A DNA stretch of 64,000 nt from Berberis thunbergii. Its lineage: Eukaryota > Streptophyta > Magnoliopsida > Ranunculales > Berberidaceae. This document shows positions 54,290 through 64,000 of the stretch, piece by piece. How positions within the stretch are numbered: the first letter of the stretch is position 1; each line of letters opens with the position of its first letter. The translations under genes were made by a program, and so were the position numbers. Below the pieces are notes generated by a model. The model searched no databases and was not told the DNA's origin. It was given only the letters and a program-made list of their open reading frames with translations. Location: positions 186,001 through 250,000 of the forward strand of contig QNQO01000546.1 in the NCBI GenBank assembly GCA_003290165.1, in the 5' to 3' direction.

Positions 54290-56510
54290 GACTATTTTCT
54301 CTATGTTCATCCACACTTTCTCCTTGAGAATCTCTACCTTCTAAGTTACTTTGCAAGTTAGCCATCTGTTCACCCAAATTCTTTACTTTCAGAGTATCAG
54401 TCACATAGTGCAACAAGAAGCAACTATTTCCTCCATAAATGCCTTCCACATGTTAGGAGATTTCTGTTGCGTGATTCTGCCACGAGAGCCCCACTGATTG
54501 ATAAATTGAAAGGTTGTGAGTTATCATGCATGAAATAAGTATGGCTTCAAATCAAAATATTTTACTTAGTCTAAAAATAACTGCACATTAAATTTTGATT
54601 TGAACTATCTCAGTATCTAAAAATAATTTCACATTACAACGTAATTTGCCAAATCCTTAATGCGCCAAATCCTTAATGCCTCATGCTATGAAGAAAACTT
54701 ATAAAACTTGGATTTTAATTCAATATATACAATCTCGAGTATGATTCACAATAGGCATGAGAATCTAAAAATACTCAACACAAATTATCCTACTAATGAG
54801 CAAGAAACACAATACATGCAGAGTAGCGCATCTTTGAAGCCTAGCACGAACATATTGGGTATCGCAATTTGCAAGCTATGGGACTATTGAAATGGCCCAC
54901 ATATGAAGCTTTTGTGCAGGGAATCCAACTTCCAAATTGAAAATATTGCAATCACACACCTTCAAGTCACCCGAATTTTCAACTGCATGATGTAAGGGTA
55001 GATAACATTAAATGATCAGTATCTAATATATCTATTTGTGTACAAATTATTTGAGGGATATATCAGAAAATAACATGAAGTAAAGGGAAATTTTAGTTGG
55101 TAACACTATGCTTACAAACCAATAAGAAAAACGTATTTGCAATATTTTTCATGATGTAGAAACTAATTGATTTAGTTTAATATTATTGAAATAAAGCCAC
55201 GCCAAGAAACCACAGATAAACACATGTTAGTGAGCTCTTACTCGCATCATGAATCTTGTATTTGGTGTTGGAAAGAGAATGGGTACTACCTTTTGGTGGA
55301 GATGCTTTTTAATAATTTTGTTAATGACATGTTTTACCTGAAGCATAATACAATATGATCGTTCAATAGATTAGCATATTTTTATGAATGAAAAATGAAG
55401 TTCATGGTGCAAGTTACAGTTCATAGTGCAAGCTACATGTCACATTCTTATTTCTGTCACAATCTCATTTTTTTATTTAAAATTACAACTGTCCATATTA
55501 CAGGATTAAACAGAGCAAAGCAATCTGGAAAAAGTTATTGCCCCACGTATAAAAAAATTTAGCAATCACCCAAGAGACTGAAACCATGGTAAAGATAGTT
55601 ACGATTGGATTACCTTAAGTTTAAACGATATCTCATTCATTTGTGCCACCACATCAACAAATGACTGCAATAGAAAATGAAACCAAATGAAAAATACTTT
55701 CAGATCACAAAAGGACAATCCTAATTCCATATAAGCTGATTTTCACCTGTGATAACTCTATATTCTCCATCTTAGTTTGAGAAGCTATAGTAGTCATAGA
55801 AATCTGTCTTTTTATGGCTTCTATCTGTAGGATCTTAACCTTGACTTCATCATTTAGTTTTGTAATTTCCACCTAAACGAACTACTATTCAAAATGGTGT
55901 TGTTCATCCATGCTCAGAATATAAGAGTTCTTGGAAGTTGAGAAATTACACTAATATGTTCCTTTATGGGATTATTAGCTACTTATTCTGACACGTGCTC
56001 AAAACACTTGAATGTAGTGCTACTTTTCCAGAAAAAATCTTTTGTTGCTCTCATAAAAAATCAATTTGGTCAAGCATTTTTATTGTAGCATATAATGCAA
56101 TCACATGGTATATACTCACAGTGAAATTATTGTGGTGGGAAGTAAACCATCTCACAATCACGATTGATGCCGCCACGTATGATATATTTTTCTTTACATC
56201 TTTTATGACCTCCAAACTAAGCGCATATGAGCAGGGTTACAACACTTGAATTAAATTATCAAAAATAATGAAATTTGTATTAAAAAAAATTGGAACTATG
56301 CATCAAAGTCGAACTTCAAACTTACACACGTCATATCGACCCCATGAGCTTTCTGAATCCTACTTGACATAACATCTCGTTATAAGTTGAACGTTAGATA
56401 AGTAAAAATTGGACTTTAAAAAAGTTCTTACGGTTCTTGCCCGTTTTGAATCTACTTGTTCATCTCGAATGATAACCTTAACGCCTCGATCTTTGAGAAA
56501 TTGAACCTAT
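54290..56510 (-). pseudogene. Degenerate spliced gene with coiled-coil exons, unidentified
   Basis: On the minus strand several short open segments have AG/GT-like borders. VQFLKDRGVKVIIRDEQVDS then KRART is at about 56,510-56,432 and MSSRIQKAHGVDM near 56,370. VEITKLNDEVKVKILQIEAI then KRQISMTTIASQTKMENIEL is at 55,873-55,750, LQSFVDVVAQMNEISFKLK at 55,670-55,612, and a last piece near 54,490-54,290. Order and helix-rich composition suggest one decayed gene. The pattern is reminiscent of the variable half of En/Spm-associated proteins, but I find no diagnostic motif and cannot name it. Confidence 0.35.
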
Positions 56511-58046
56511 ATTTTTGTCATAAAATCATTCAAATTTCACAAATATACAAAGGCACGGACATTCAAATTTTGAAAATAAAATGAGAAACTGGCCTAGAAG
56601 ATGAAACACCTTGCATGAGAGACACCAAACAATACTTGAATGAAGGAGACTGAAAGAGCTTGAAATGTGTGGCGAGAAGATGTCAATTTAGGGAGGATAG
56701 AAATGCCAGAACATGGCACGAGAGAATGAGAGCCTTGAGTATGAAAAAGCGAGGTTTGTAATATATTCAAGCAAACATACAAATCCTTATCAATACATTC
56801 AAACATACCCATAACAAATATCCTTAAAGATTTGTAATAAACCCTCTCCATTATAAACAAAAATGTTATTTTTTTCTATCGTCTTCTTAATTTGTATACT
56901 AATCTTTTTCCCTGAAGTTTGCACTATGTAGTTCGACTGAGTCACAGTGGCAAATGTTTGCATAGGACTAAAAATTGCAATTAGAACCTCACAACACATG
57001 TCCATTGACCAATATTTGCTTGATGCTGCAAATCATAATACACTTGTACACAAATGCCATCCATCCCCTATCTTCCCAAAATAATTGGTTAAGTATGTGT
57101 TGAATTATGAGTTGAATTGTGCTGAATTGGTATCCAGAAGAAGTACGAATTATGTGCTGAATTCTTAGTATTGGCTTCACAGTTCTATGGAGATACTATG
57201 AATGGTGGAGCAGAGGGTAACCATGTTATGGTTAGCAGGTGTTTGATCCTGAGTGTGTCTACATCACAGAAGCTAGGGAATGCTGCATTATCTGATTCTG
57301 AGATTAAAAGAGCATTTGAATTGCTTAATAAAGCTGGAAGGTATGAAACTCTTGGGTAGGTAGACTTTGGATAAAAAAAATGATACGTGTTTGGGTAGGT
57401 ATGGAACTCAATTATGCATTGGTTCCTATCTCAAATTCAACAAATTTGACATTTGCAACATTCAACCAGCCAAACTCAACGGTCTCAAATTTTGCAACAA
57501 ATCAAATTCAACATATCCATCACAACATTCAGCCAAAAGTGAAAAATCGAAGAGAAATCCGTGAGAGATATTTCAAACTAACCTGCTGAGAGATCACAGC
57601 CTGAAAAGATTTAACCTCCTGAGAGAGATCGCAACCTGAAGAACCACTACAAACACTGCAACTCCACTACTCCTCCCTCTCCTATCGTGCACGCAAACAT
57701 TCCACTGCACACCTGTTCTTCTTCACCAGCTCAATATACCCCAACTTCCACCTGCCCTTCTTCATCAGCTCACAATACCCACCCCCTGCACCCTGCTATC
57801 ATCATCAACCCACCACCAACACAACTATCAATTGAATTAAAAACATTTACCCCACTCCCAACATCCCTGTATTAACATAACATAGTATCAAGGAACCCCA
57901 CCAAGCCAAAACCCCCTGAATATGATTTTGATCAAATAGAAGGAACCCCACCGAGCCAAAACCCCTGAAACGCTGAGGTAGAAGAGATTCTACATCCCAA
58001 GAGATTTCAATTTTCATAGAACGGAAACTGAAATCGTGAGAGAGAG
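56511..58046. other. AT-rich to C-rich region without recognised gene
   Basis: Short frames (for example 57,171-57,359) show no family signature. Between 57,715 and 57,785 a CTTCTTCA(C/T)CAGCTCA unit is repeated in C-rich sequence resembling an LTR leader. A 'gaaccccacc(a/g)agccaaaacccc' segment is duplicated near 57,892 and 57,942. Confidence 0.4.
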
Positions 58047-58054
58047 ATTTAACC

Positions 58055-58715
58055 TGTGTTCTAAAAATCGGTCTAGGCGGCTGCCTAGGCGCTAGAAGGT
58101 GGAAAACCGCCCAGATTAATGGTTGGGTGGACTGTCTGGGCGGTTCTGGGCAATCTGGGCGGGTCTAGGCGGGTCTGGGCGGGCTCTAGGCGGGTCTAGG
58201 CGGTCTGGGCGATTTTTTTTTTTTTTTAATATGGTTGATTGTGTTCTTATTTTATTTTATTTCCTACTTTTTAGAAATAAACTATTTAATTATTTTTTAT
58301 TCAGTATATATCTAAATGTAGTAAACGATGATTACTTAATGGAATTCTCAAATGATCTGCCGGTACTAATTTTACTAATTTAGATTTTATCAAACATAAC
58401 TGAAGTTATTCATGCAATTTGAAGAAAAATAAAAGAGTACACATTCAAATTTATATAAAGTACTCATTATGACCAACTTCAGTCATTTGAGTTTTAATAA
58501 ATTTTGGTCACGATTGATAATTTTTCATATTTTAAAATTTTAAATATGTATATTGGCATTAAATTGGATGTAATTGATAATGTATTATGCTTAACTTTTG
58601 TAAATTATTAAAGTAATAATATAAAGCCTAAGACCGCCTAGGTGCCGCCTAGGCCCCTGGGCCCTAGGCACCTGCTCGCCACCCGCCCAGCGCCTAGCGA
58701 ATTTTAGAACACTGG
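58055..58715. mobile_element. 661-bp non-autonomous hAT element
   Basis: The ends read TGTGTTCTAAAAATCGG and, as reverse complement, CCAGTGTTCTAAAATTCG. An exact 8-bp duplication atttaacc flanks it (58,047-58,054 and 58,716-58,723). Subterminal GGCGG/CCTAGGC repeats occur at both ends and the centre is AT-rich. No transposase is encoded. Confidence 0.88.
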
Positions 58716-58793
58716 ATTTAACCATACTAACATACTAGACAGGGGCGGGTCTACTAAGGGGCGAGGGGGGCAGCTGCCATCATCCCATAGTCA

Positions 58794-59850
58794 TCGCAAT
58801 GGATCCACACAATAACCCTTCATAGTCAACGCCATCATCCCATTCCCCTTGCTCGTCAAGCCATCACCACTAAAAATCACGACCCCTTCCATTTGCCCTT
58901 CAACACCATATTACTCTGCAAATCATTCAGCCATCAAACTCTGTTTTGAATCAGTCACTGGATGATTCCAGGTATGACCTCCTCCCTTGCAGATTCGTCA
59001 CCGGCCAGTGACAACCACTCCACATCCCTTCGTCCTCAACCACAAACCATCATCATCGTTCCCTTCTCATCCCTCTTATTTGCAGCCAAGTACAACCATC
59101 TCGCCAACCTCAATTGTCGTCCTCCTTTGCTCGCAGGCAACACAGACAGTTCGCCTCACTCAATCCAGCCACTTTCTCAACCTCGTGAAACCCTTCCAAA
59201 CGACAGTCAACAAATCCTCTCTCTCCCGGCCTAATATCGTCTCCCATCACCTGCATTTCGCTTGGTCCATTTCTCTCATTGTTTGGTTTCTTTCTCACAC
59301 AACAGATCAGAAGAAGAGAGGAGAGTTGTCATCTCTTTCACGCAGACCTCTTCTTCCAGTCACAACAATTCTATTCACGCCACACAGTAAGGCAAATTCA
59401 CCCTCGCAACACCCAAATCACAACAGAGCCACAACCCCTTCCTTCATCTTCATCACGCCTTTCCCCATCGCCGCCATCGAAATGCAACAAAAGAAAAGGA
59501 AAAGAAAAAGGAAAAAGGAGAAGGAAAAGGAAAAGGAGGAAGCAAAAGGTTTAGTTATATATATATATGGTGGGGGGTTATTCGCTTCCACCGAACTTTC
59601 GAATACACCCACCCTCTTTCACAAAATAAAACCCTAATCATTGGTTAAATAAAAGCCCAAAATCAAGCCCAAATACAATTGAGTAACAATCCATCAACAT
59701 TAGGGTTTACAAAATTTTGGCTAAATACACACTTTTATTTTATTTAGTAATGACAAACAAAAATCTTTTTTCCCAATAAATGATATTACAATATACGCCA
59801 CAATTAATAAATAAGAATTTTCATATTTATTTAAGTAGGCGGGTATTACA
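58794..59850 (-). repeat. LTR A of the tandem retroelement (partial)
   Basis: This is collinear with 62,378-63,443 over about 1.06 kb. On the minus strand it starts TGTAATACCCGCC at 59,850. Similarity to LTR B stops near 58,794, so the rest is deleted or replaced. Frames of up to 216 codons inside it (58,987-59,637) are not conserved as protein in LTR B. Confidence 0.8.
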
Positions 59851-60306
59851 ATATATACAACTTAAAAGAGGTAGAGGAAGGAAAGTTAAGCGAATTTCGA
59901 AAAAATACAACTTGTCAAACAAAAGAAGATTTTAATATAAAATTTTAATTGAATTTTAGTTGCATAAAATTTATTGCCATTGGAAAAGTAGAGGTGTTAC
60001 AATATATACAACTCAAAAGAATCTCGTCCCGAGATTCGCGAAAAGGGTTAACTAAAAATTCAAGATAACACACTGCTACAAGAAAACGACACGAAATAAT
60101 GTCATCCACTATTGACATTAAAATAAGTTAGTCACAAAAATCTCATCCTGAGATTCACGAAGAAAAATAAACAATAATAAACGTTCAAGATTCACCCTTG
60201 TCACTTTGTCTCTAGACATTCACACTACTACTTTTCCATATCCACATTCCGATGATCACCTAGACTCTACCCCAGCTTAGGCTAACCAAATGCTCTGATA
60301 CCAAGC
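59851..60306 (-). other. Short internal region 1 with PPT-like and PBS signals
   Basis: These 456 bp separate LTR B and LTR A. Next to LTR B is TGGTATCAGAGCA (minus, 60,303-60,291), the standard primer-binding site for initiator-Met tRNA. The motif GAATCTCGGGACGAGATTC near 60,022 and 60,150 (mutated) resembles the sequence that precedes the 3' LTR in chromovirus-type elements. No gag-pol is present. Confidence 0.75.
60291..60303 (-). other. Initiator-Met tRNA primer-binding site
   Basis: The minus strand reads TGGTATCAGAGCA, separated by 3 nt (GCT) from the LTR end GTGACA. It is an exact match to the usual plant site. Confidence 0.9.
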
Positions 60307-63300
60307 TGTCACGCCCCGATTTTCGAAGAAAACGAAAATCCCAAAATCCACGTAGGATTATCCGTTTCCCCCAAAACTCGGGACGTGAAAATTCAATAAC
60401 AACATAAACAAATAGCAGCAACAACTAAACATCTGAAAAAAAATAAAAATCTAACCCGGGGAAGACTGGCATGGCTAGCTCACTAGCGGAACTCCAGTAA
60501 CGCAACTCAAAATCTCTAAACCTGAAAGGCTAATCGGCTACATTCCAAAAAGAATGTACCCAAGAAGCAAAAGCTCACTTGGGTCAGCAATAAAGCTGGT
60601 GTGCGAAATCTTCATCCCAAAATCAATAAATCCGCACATGACAACATCAAAATAAACAATAAACAATAACAACCACACATCAGGTAGTTCTTCCATGAGG
60701 CAAAGATGTTATCATCCTAATAAATAAATATGGATTATTTATTACTAATAAATAAAGTTTATGAGTTATCAATCATCATAAATGCAACAACTATACAATT
60801 CATAATCATATTAGACTATTATTGAAATATTAACAAAACACATTTTTCTACCTTTAGGAAGACATGTAATTCTCATTCATTGGTTGAATGAGCATTTAGT
60901 TTCTTCCTTTAAGGTAATCATGCACATACAAAAAAATCTCGCTTCTTTTCTACAATCACACTATCCTCGATGTGCCGAACACACCTTACCCAAGTGTGCC
61001 TCCCTTGCCATCGAAACCACTCGGAGATTACATGTTCCAAGTGGGGTGCCACCTCGAGGAACATGTCATCTCACCCGAAGTTCGATCACTGGCAAGTATT
61101 CTTTCTAAGTCTACACGTACAACTGAACTCACATGGAACGGTGCATCGATATGCAAGCAAGTCTGCATACCATAATAATATCACACGTATACAAGCAAGT
61201 TTGTATACAAAAATTCCTTTTGTTTTCACATTTTTTTTTCTTCAGAGTTGTGGAAAAGAGCATAAAAAAATATCAACTAAACCTCAAAACTCTTTTATGG
61301 TGACACTTTGTCAACCATAAGTAAATCAACCACAGTATCCACCGTTCTTTCGGGGAACAAGTAATATTTGACACATTGCCAATTCACACATCTCATCTCT
61401 TTGCATCATATGAAAACAATATGCATACCAATTCACATAACAATACAAATACTCAAGCTAAAACAAGTGCTTAGTTAAATTCCAACCAATATCTAATATT
61501 TATTTAATAAATATAAATTGGCTGGAATGCGAGTGCAACCCATAGAACTTCTCAGTATTGAAAAAAAATACAATTAAAGTAGAATAAAAGATGTATGTGA
61601 TCCATTCATGTAGTGAAAGGATGTACTTATATCAAATTATGTTCATTAGTTATTCATGCATATATAATATGCTAGTTTATAGTATAACACAGAACCATGT
61701 AATGAGGAGCAAAATTCAACATATATGATCACCAGTCCACAAAAGCTTACTTTAAAAAAAAAATGGTTATTCTAAACTTGTCTTGAGTTGAATTGCAAAC
61801 CAACTAGTGGTTTAAACCAATAAACTTAAGCTCAATCCCCTGATCCAATCTAAATGATGAGGGGGTTCATCATGTATAACTTAACAGATGTATCTAAACC
61901 AAAAAATGACTATCTGTTTGTCCCTTTTGATTGTACATATAGGCTACTAAATAAACAATCAAACTTAGATCTTCACAGCCAATTTCATAACTCTCAAAAC
62001 CCCAAATTATTTCATCAACACTCACAACCACATCATCCTAATGTGACATCCCACAGACTAAATGCTCATATCTCAAATACTGAAAAAAAATAAGTAAAAC
62101 TACAAGCACAAATTTAAATTTTGTCCTAGAGTTGTTACACATCCAAGCAATAAGTGCTAAAGACACAAATAATACATTGGTTAAACATCATAAACAAATA
62201 CCAAAAACACATAACCAATTACCAAATAAACAAACACCGAAAACACATAACCAATTACCAAATGTTGGTGAACATTTCTTCACAAAGATCAAACTGAGAG
62301 AGACTATATAAAAAAAAATATTGAAAGGGGTAAAAGAGAACTCACCGGAAAGATCGCAAACCGTAAAGGATTGCGCAATGGATCCACGCAATAGCCCATC
62401 ATAGTCAACGCCATCATCCCATTTCTCTCACTCGTCAAGCCATCACCACCAAAAATCATGACCCCTTCCATTTGCCCTTCAACACCATATCACTCTGCAA
62501 ATCATTCAGCCATCAAACTCTGTCTTGAATCAGTCACTGGATGATTCCATTTATGACCTCCTCCCTTGCAGATTAGTCACCGGGCAGTGACAACCACTCC
62601 ACATCCCTTCGTCCTCAACCACAAACCATCATCATCGTTCCCTTCTCATCCCTCTTATTTGCAGCCAAGTACAACCATTTCGCCAACCTCAATTGTCGTC
62701 CTCCTTTTCTCACAAGCAACACAGACAGTTCGCCTCACTCAATCCAGTCACTTTCTCAACCTCGGAAAACCCTTCCACAACGACAGTTAACAAATCCTCT
62801 CTCCCGGCCTAATATCGTATCCCATCACCTGCATCTCGCTTGGTCCATTTCTCTCATTGTTTGGTTTCTTTCTCACACAACAGATCATAAGAAGAGAGGA
62901 GAGGTTGTCATCTCTTTCATGCAGACCTCTTCTTCCAGTCACAACAATTCCATTCACACCACACAGTCAAGCAACATTCACCCTCGCAACACCCAAATCA
63001 CAACAAAGCCATAACCCCTTCCTTCATCTTCATCACGCCATTCCCCATCGCCGCCATCGAAATGCAACAAAAGAAAAGGAAAAGAAAAAGGAAAAAGGAA
63101 AAGGAAAAAGAAACGGAGGAAGCAAAAGGTTTAGCTTTTTTTATTATTATTTATATATATGGTGGGTGGTTATTCGCCCTCATTGAACTTTCGAATGCAC
63201 CTACCTTCTTTCACAAAATAAAACCCTAATCATTGGTTAAATAAAAGCCCAAAATCAAGCCCAAATACAATTGAGTAACAATCCATCAACATTAGGGTTT

Positions 63301-63443
63301 ACAAATTTTTGGCTAAATACACACACACTTTTTATTTTATTTAGTAATGGCAAACAAATTTTTTCCCAATAAATGAGATTACAATATACGCCACAATTAA
63401 TAAATAAGAATTTTCATATTTATTTAATTAGGCGGGTATTACA
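60307..63443 (-). repeat. LTR B, about 3.1 kb, complete
   Basis: On the minus strand it starts TGTAATACCCGCC (63,443) and ends CGGGGCGTGACA (60,307). It is flanked by a short internal region on each side. It matches the solo LTR at 25,287-27,987 in inverted orientation, for example in the 60,960-61,200 segment. No conserved ORF is found. Confidence 0.85.
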
Positions 63444-63917
63444 ATATATACAACTCAAAAGAATCTCGTCCCGAGATTCGGTAGAGGAAGGAAAGTTAAG
63501 CGAATTTCGAAAAATACAACTTGTCAAACAAAAGAAGATTTTAAAATAAAATTTTCAATTGAATTTTAGTTGCATAAAATTTTATTGCCATTGGAAAAGT
63601 AGGGGTGTTACAATATATACAATTCAAAGGAATCTCGTCCCGAGATTCGCGAAAAGGGTTCACTAAAGATTCAAGATAACAAACTGCTACAAGAAAACGA
63701 CACGAAATAATGTCATCCACTATTGACATTAAAATAAGTTAGTCACAGAAATCTCATCCTGAGATTCACGAGGAAAAAGAAACAATAATAAAAGTTCAAG
63801 GTTCACCCTTGTCACTTTGTCTCTAGACATTCACACTACTACTCTCCCATATCCACATTCCGAGGATCACCTAGACTCTACCCCAGCCTAGGCTAACCAA
63901 ATGTTCTGATGCCAAAC
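63444..63917 (-). other. Short internal region 2
   Basis: This is 474 bp and collinear with internal region 1. The AATCTCGTCCCGAGATT palindrome lies just after the LTR start at 63,462-63,478 and again near 63,630. The primer-binding site at 63,902-63,913 carries one change (TGGCATCAGAAC) relative to internal region 1. Confidence 0.75.
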
Positions 63918-64000
63918 TGTCACGCCTCGATTTTTGAAGAAAATGAAAATCTTAAAATCCACGTAGGATTATCAGTTTCCCCCAAAACTCGGGGCGTGAA
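63918..64000 (-). repeat. LTR C, partial, runs off the window
   Basis: The minus strand ends GGCGTGACA at 63,918, and the last 80 bp match LTR B (60,307-60,390). The rest lies beyond the window edge. Confidence 0.8.

Noticed and set aside
58987..59637. A 216-codon plus-strand ORF
   Set aside because: It is within an LTR and antisense to the LTR direction. The matching segment of LTR B (62,566-63,186) is broken by frameshifts, so the protein is not conserved.
1..64000. CRISPR arrays, bacterial operons, ribosome binding sites, tRNA or rRNA genes
   Set aside because: The sequence is plant nuclear DNA. The tandem repeats have long units without unique spacers, and I found no tRNA or rRNA signature by eye.

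Overview
The window is transposon-dense nuclear DNA from a flowering plant. The evidence is spliced plant-type CACTA transposase genes, Athila- and Tat-lineage Ty3/gypsy retrotransposons, an LTR family primed by initiator-Met tRNA, hAT elements and Helitron-like ends. I found no intact single-copy host gene, no rRNA or tRNA gene and no CRISPR array. The species cannot be named from this sequence.

Left part (1-30,619). Two Tat-lineage assemblies lie on the minus strand. Assembly 1 (1,193-8,470) has two 680-bp LTRs, a polypurine tract, a Tat-type primer-binding site, a gag remnant, a 177-bp tandem array and an extra antisense ORF next to the 3' LTR. Its middle is an Athila LTR/gag/protease fragment. 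The matching Athila pol (RT-RNase H-integrase, then a 3' LTR) lies just outside it on the opposite strand (8,471 to about 13,180). Assembly 2 (16,204-30,619) has a fuller antisense ORF (Transposase_28 type) with its own TATA box, a 127-bp tandem array plus a monomer related to the 177-bp one, a partial third LTR, protease and gag. It is interrupted by three insertions that can be cut out cleanly: a 2.0-kb solo LTR (duplication CAGTA), a 2.7-kb solo LTR (ATTAT) and a 0.8-kb hAT element (8-bp duplication).

Centre (31,296-46,895). A structurally complete 15.6-kb CACTA (En/Spm) transposon has matching CACTACACCAAAA ends, a TAA target duplication and dense subterminal repeats built on AACGGTT/CCGTGGC. 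On its minus strand it carries an apparently intact four-exon Transposase_24 (TnpA-like) gene and a transposase remnant in which the N-terminal Transpos_assoc domain is joined directly to DUF4216, so the catalytic core is gone. It also carries exon-and-intron fragments of at least five host genes, all in the element's own orientation: P5A-type ATPase, TFIIF alpha, 28-kDa heat/acid-stable phosphoprotein (PP28), vacuolar Na+/H+ antiporter (NHX) and gamma-clade RNA-dependent RNA polymerase. This multi-gene-capture element is the main discovery of the window.

Right part (46,896-64,000). The CACTA element landed in an array of Helitron-like repeats whose 3' ends (hairpin then CTAG) recur to about 52.2 kb. 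A second 2.0-kb solo LTR (GTTAT), inverted relative to the first, a short MITE, two more hAT elements and a degenerate spliced ORF region follow. The right edge is a tandem LTR-internal-LTR-internal-LTR arrangement with LTRs of about 3.1 kb and internal regions of under 0.5 kb.
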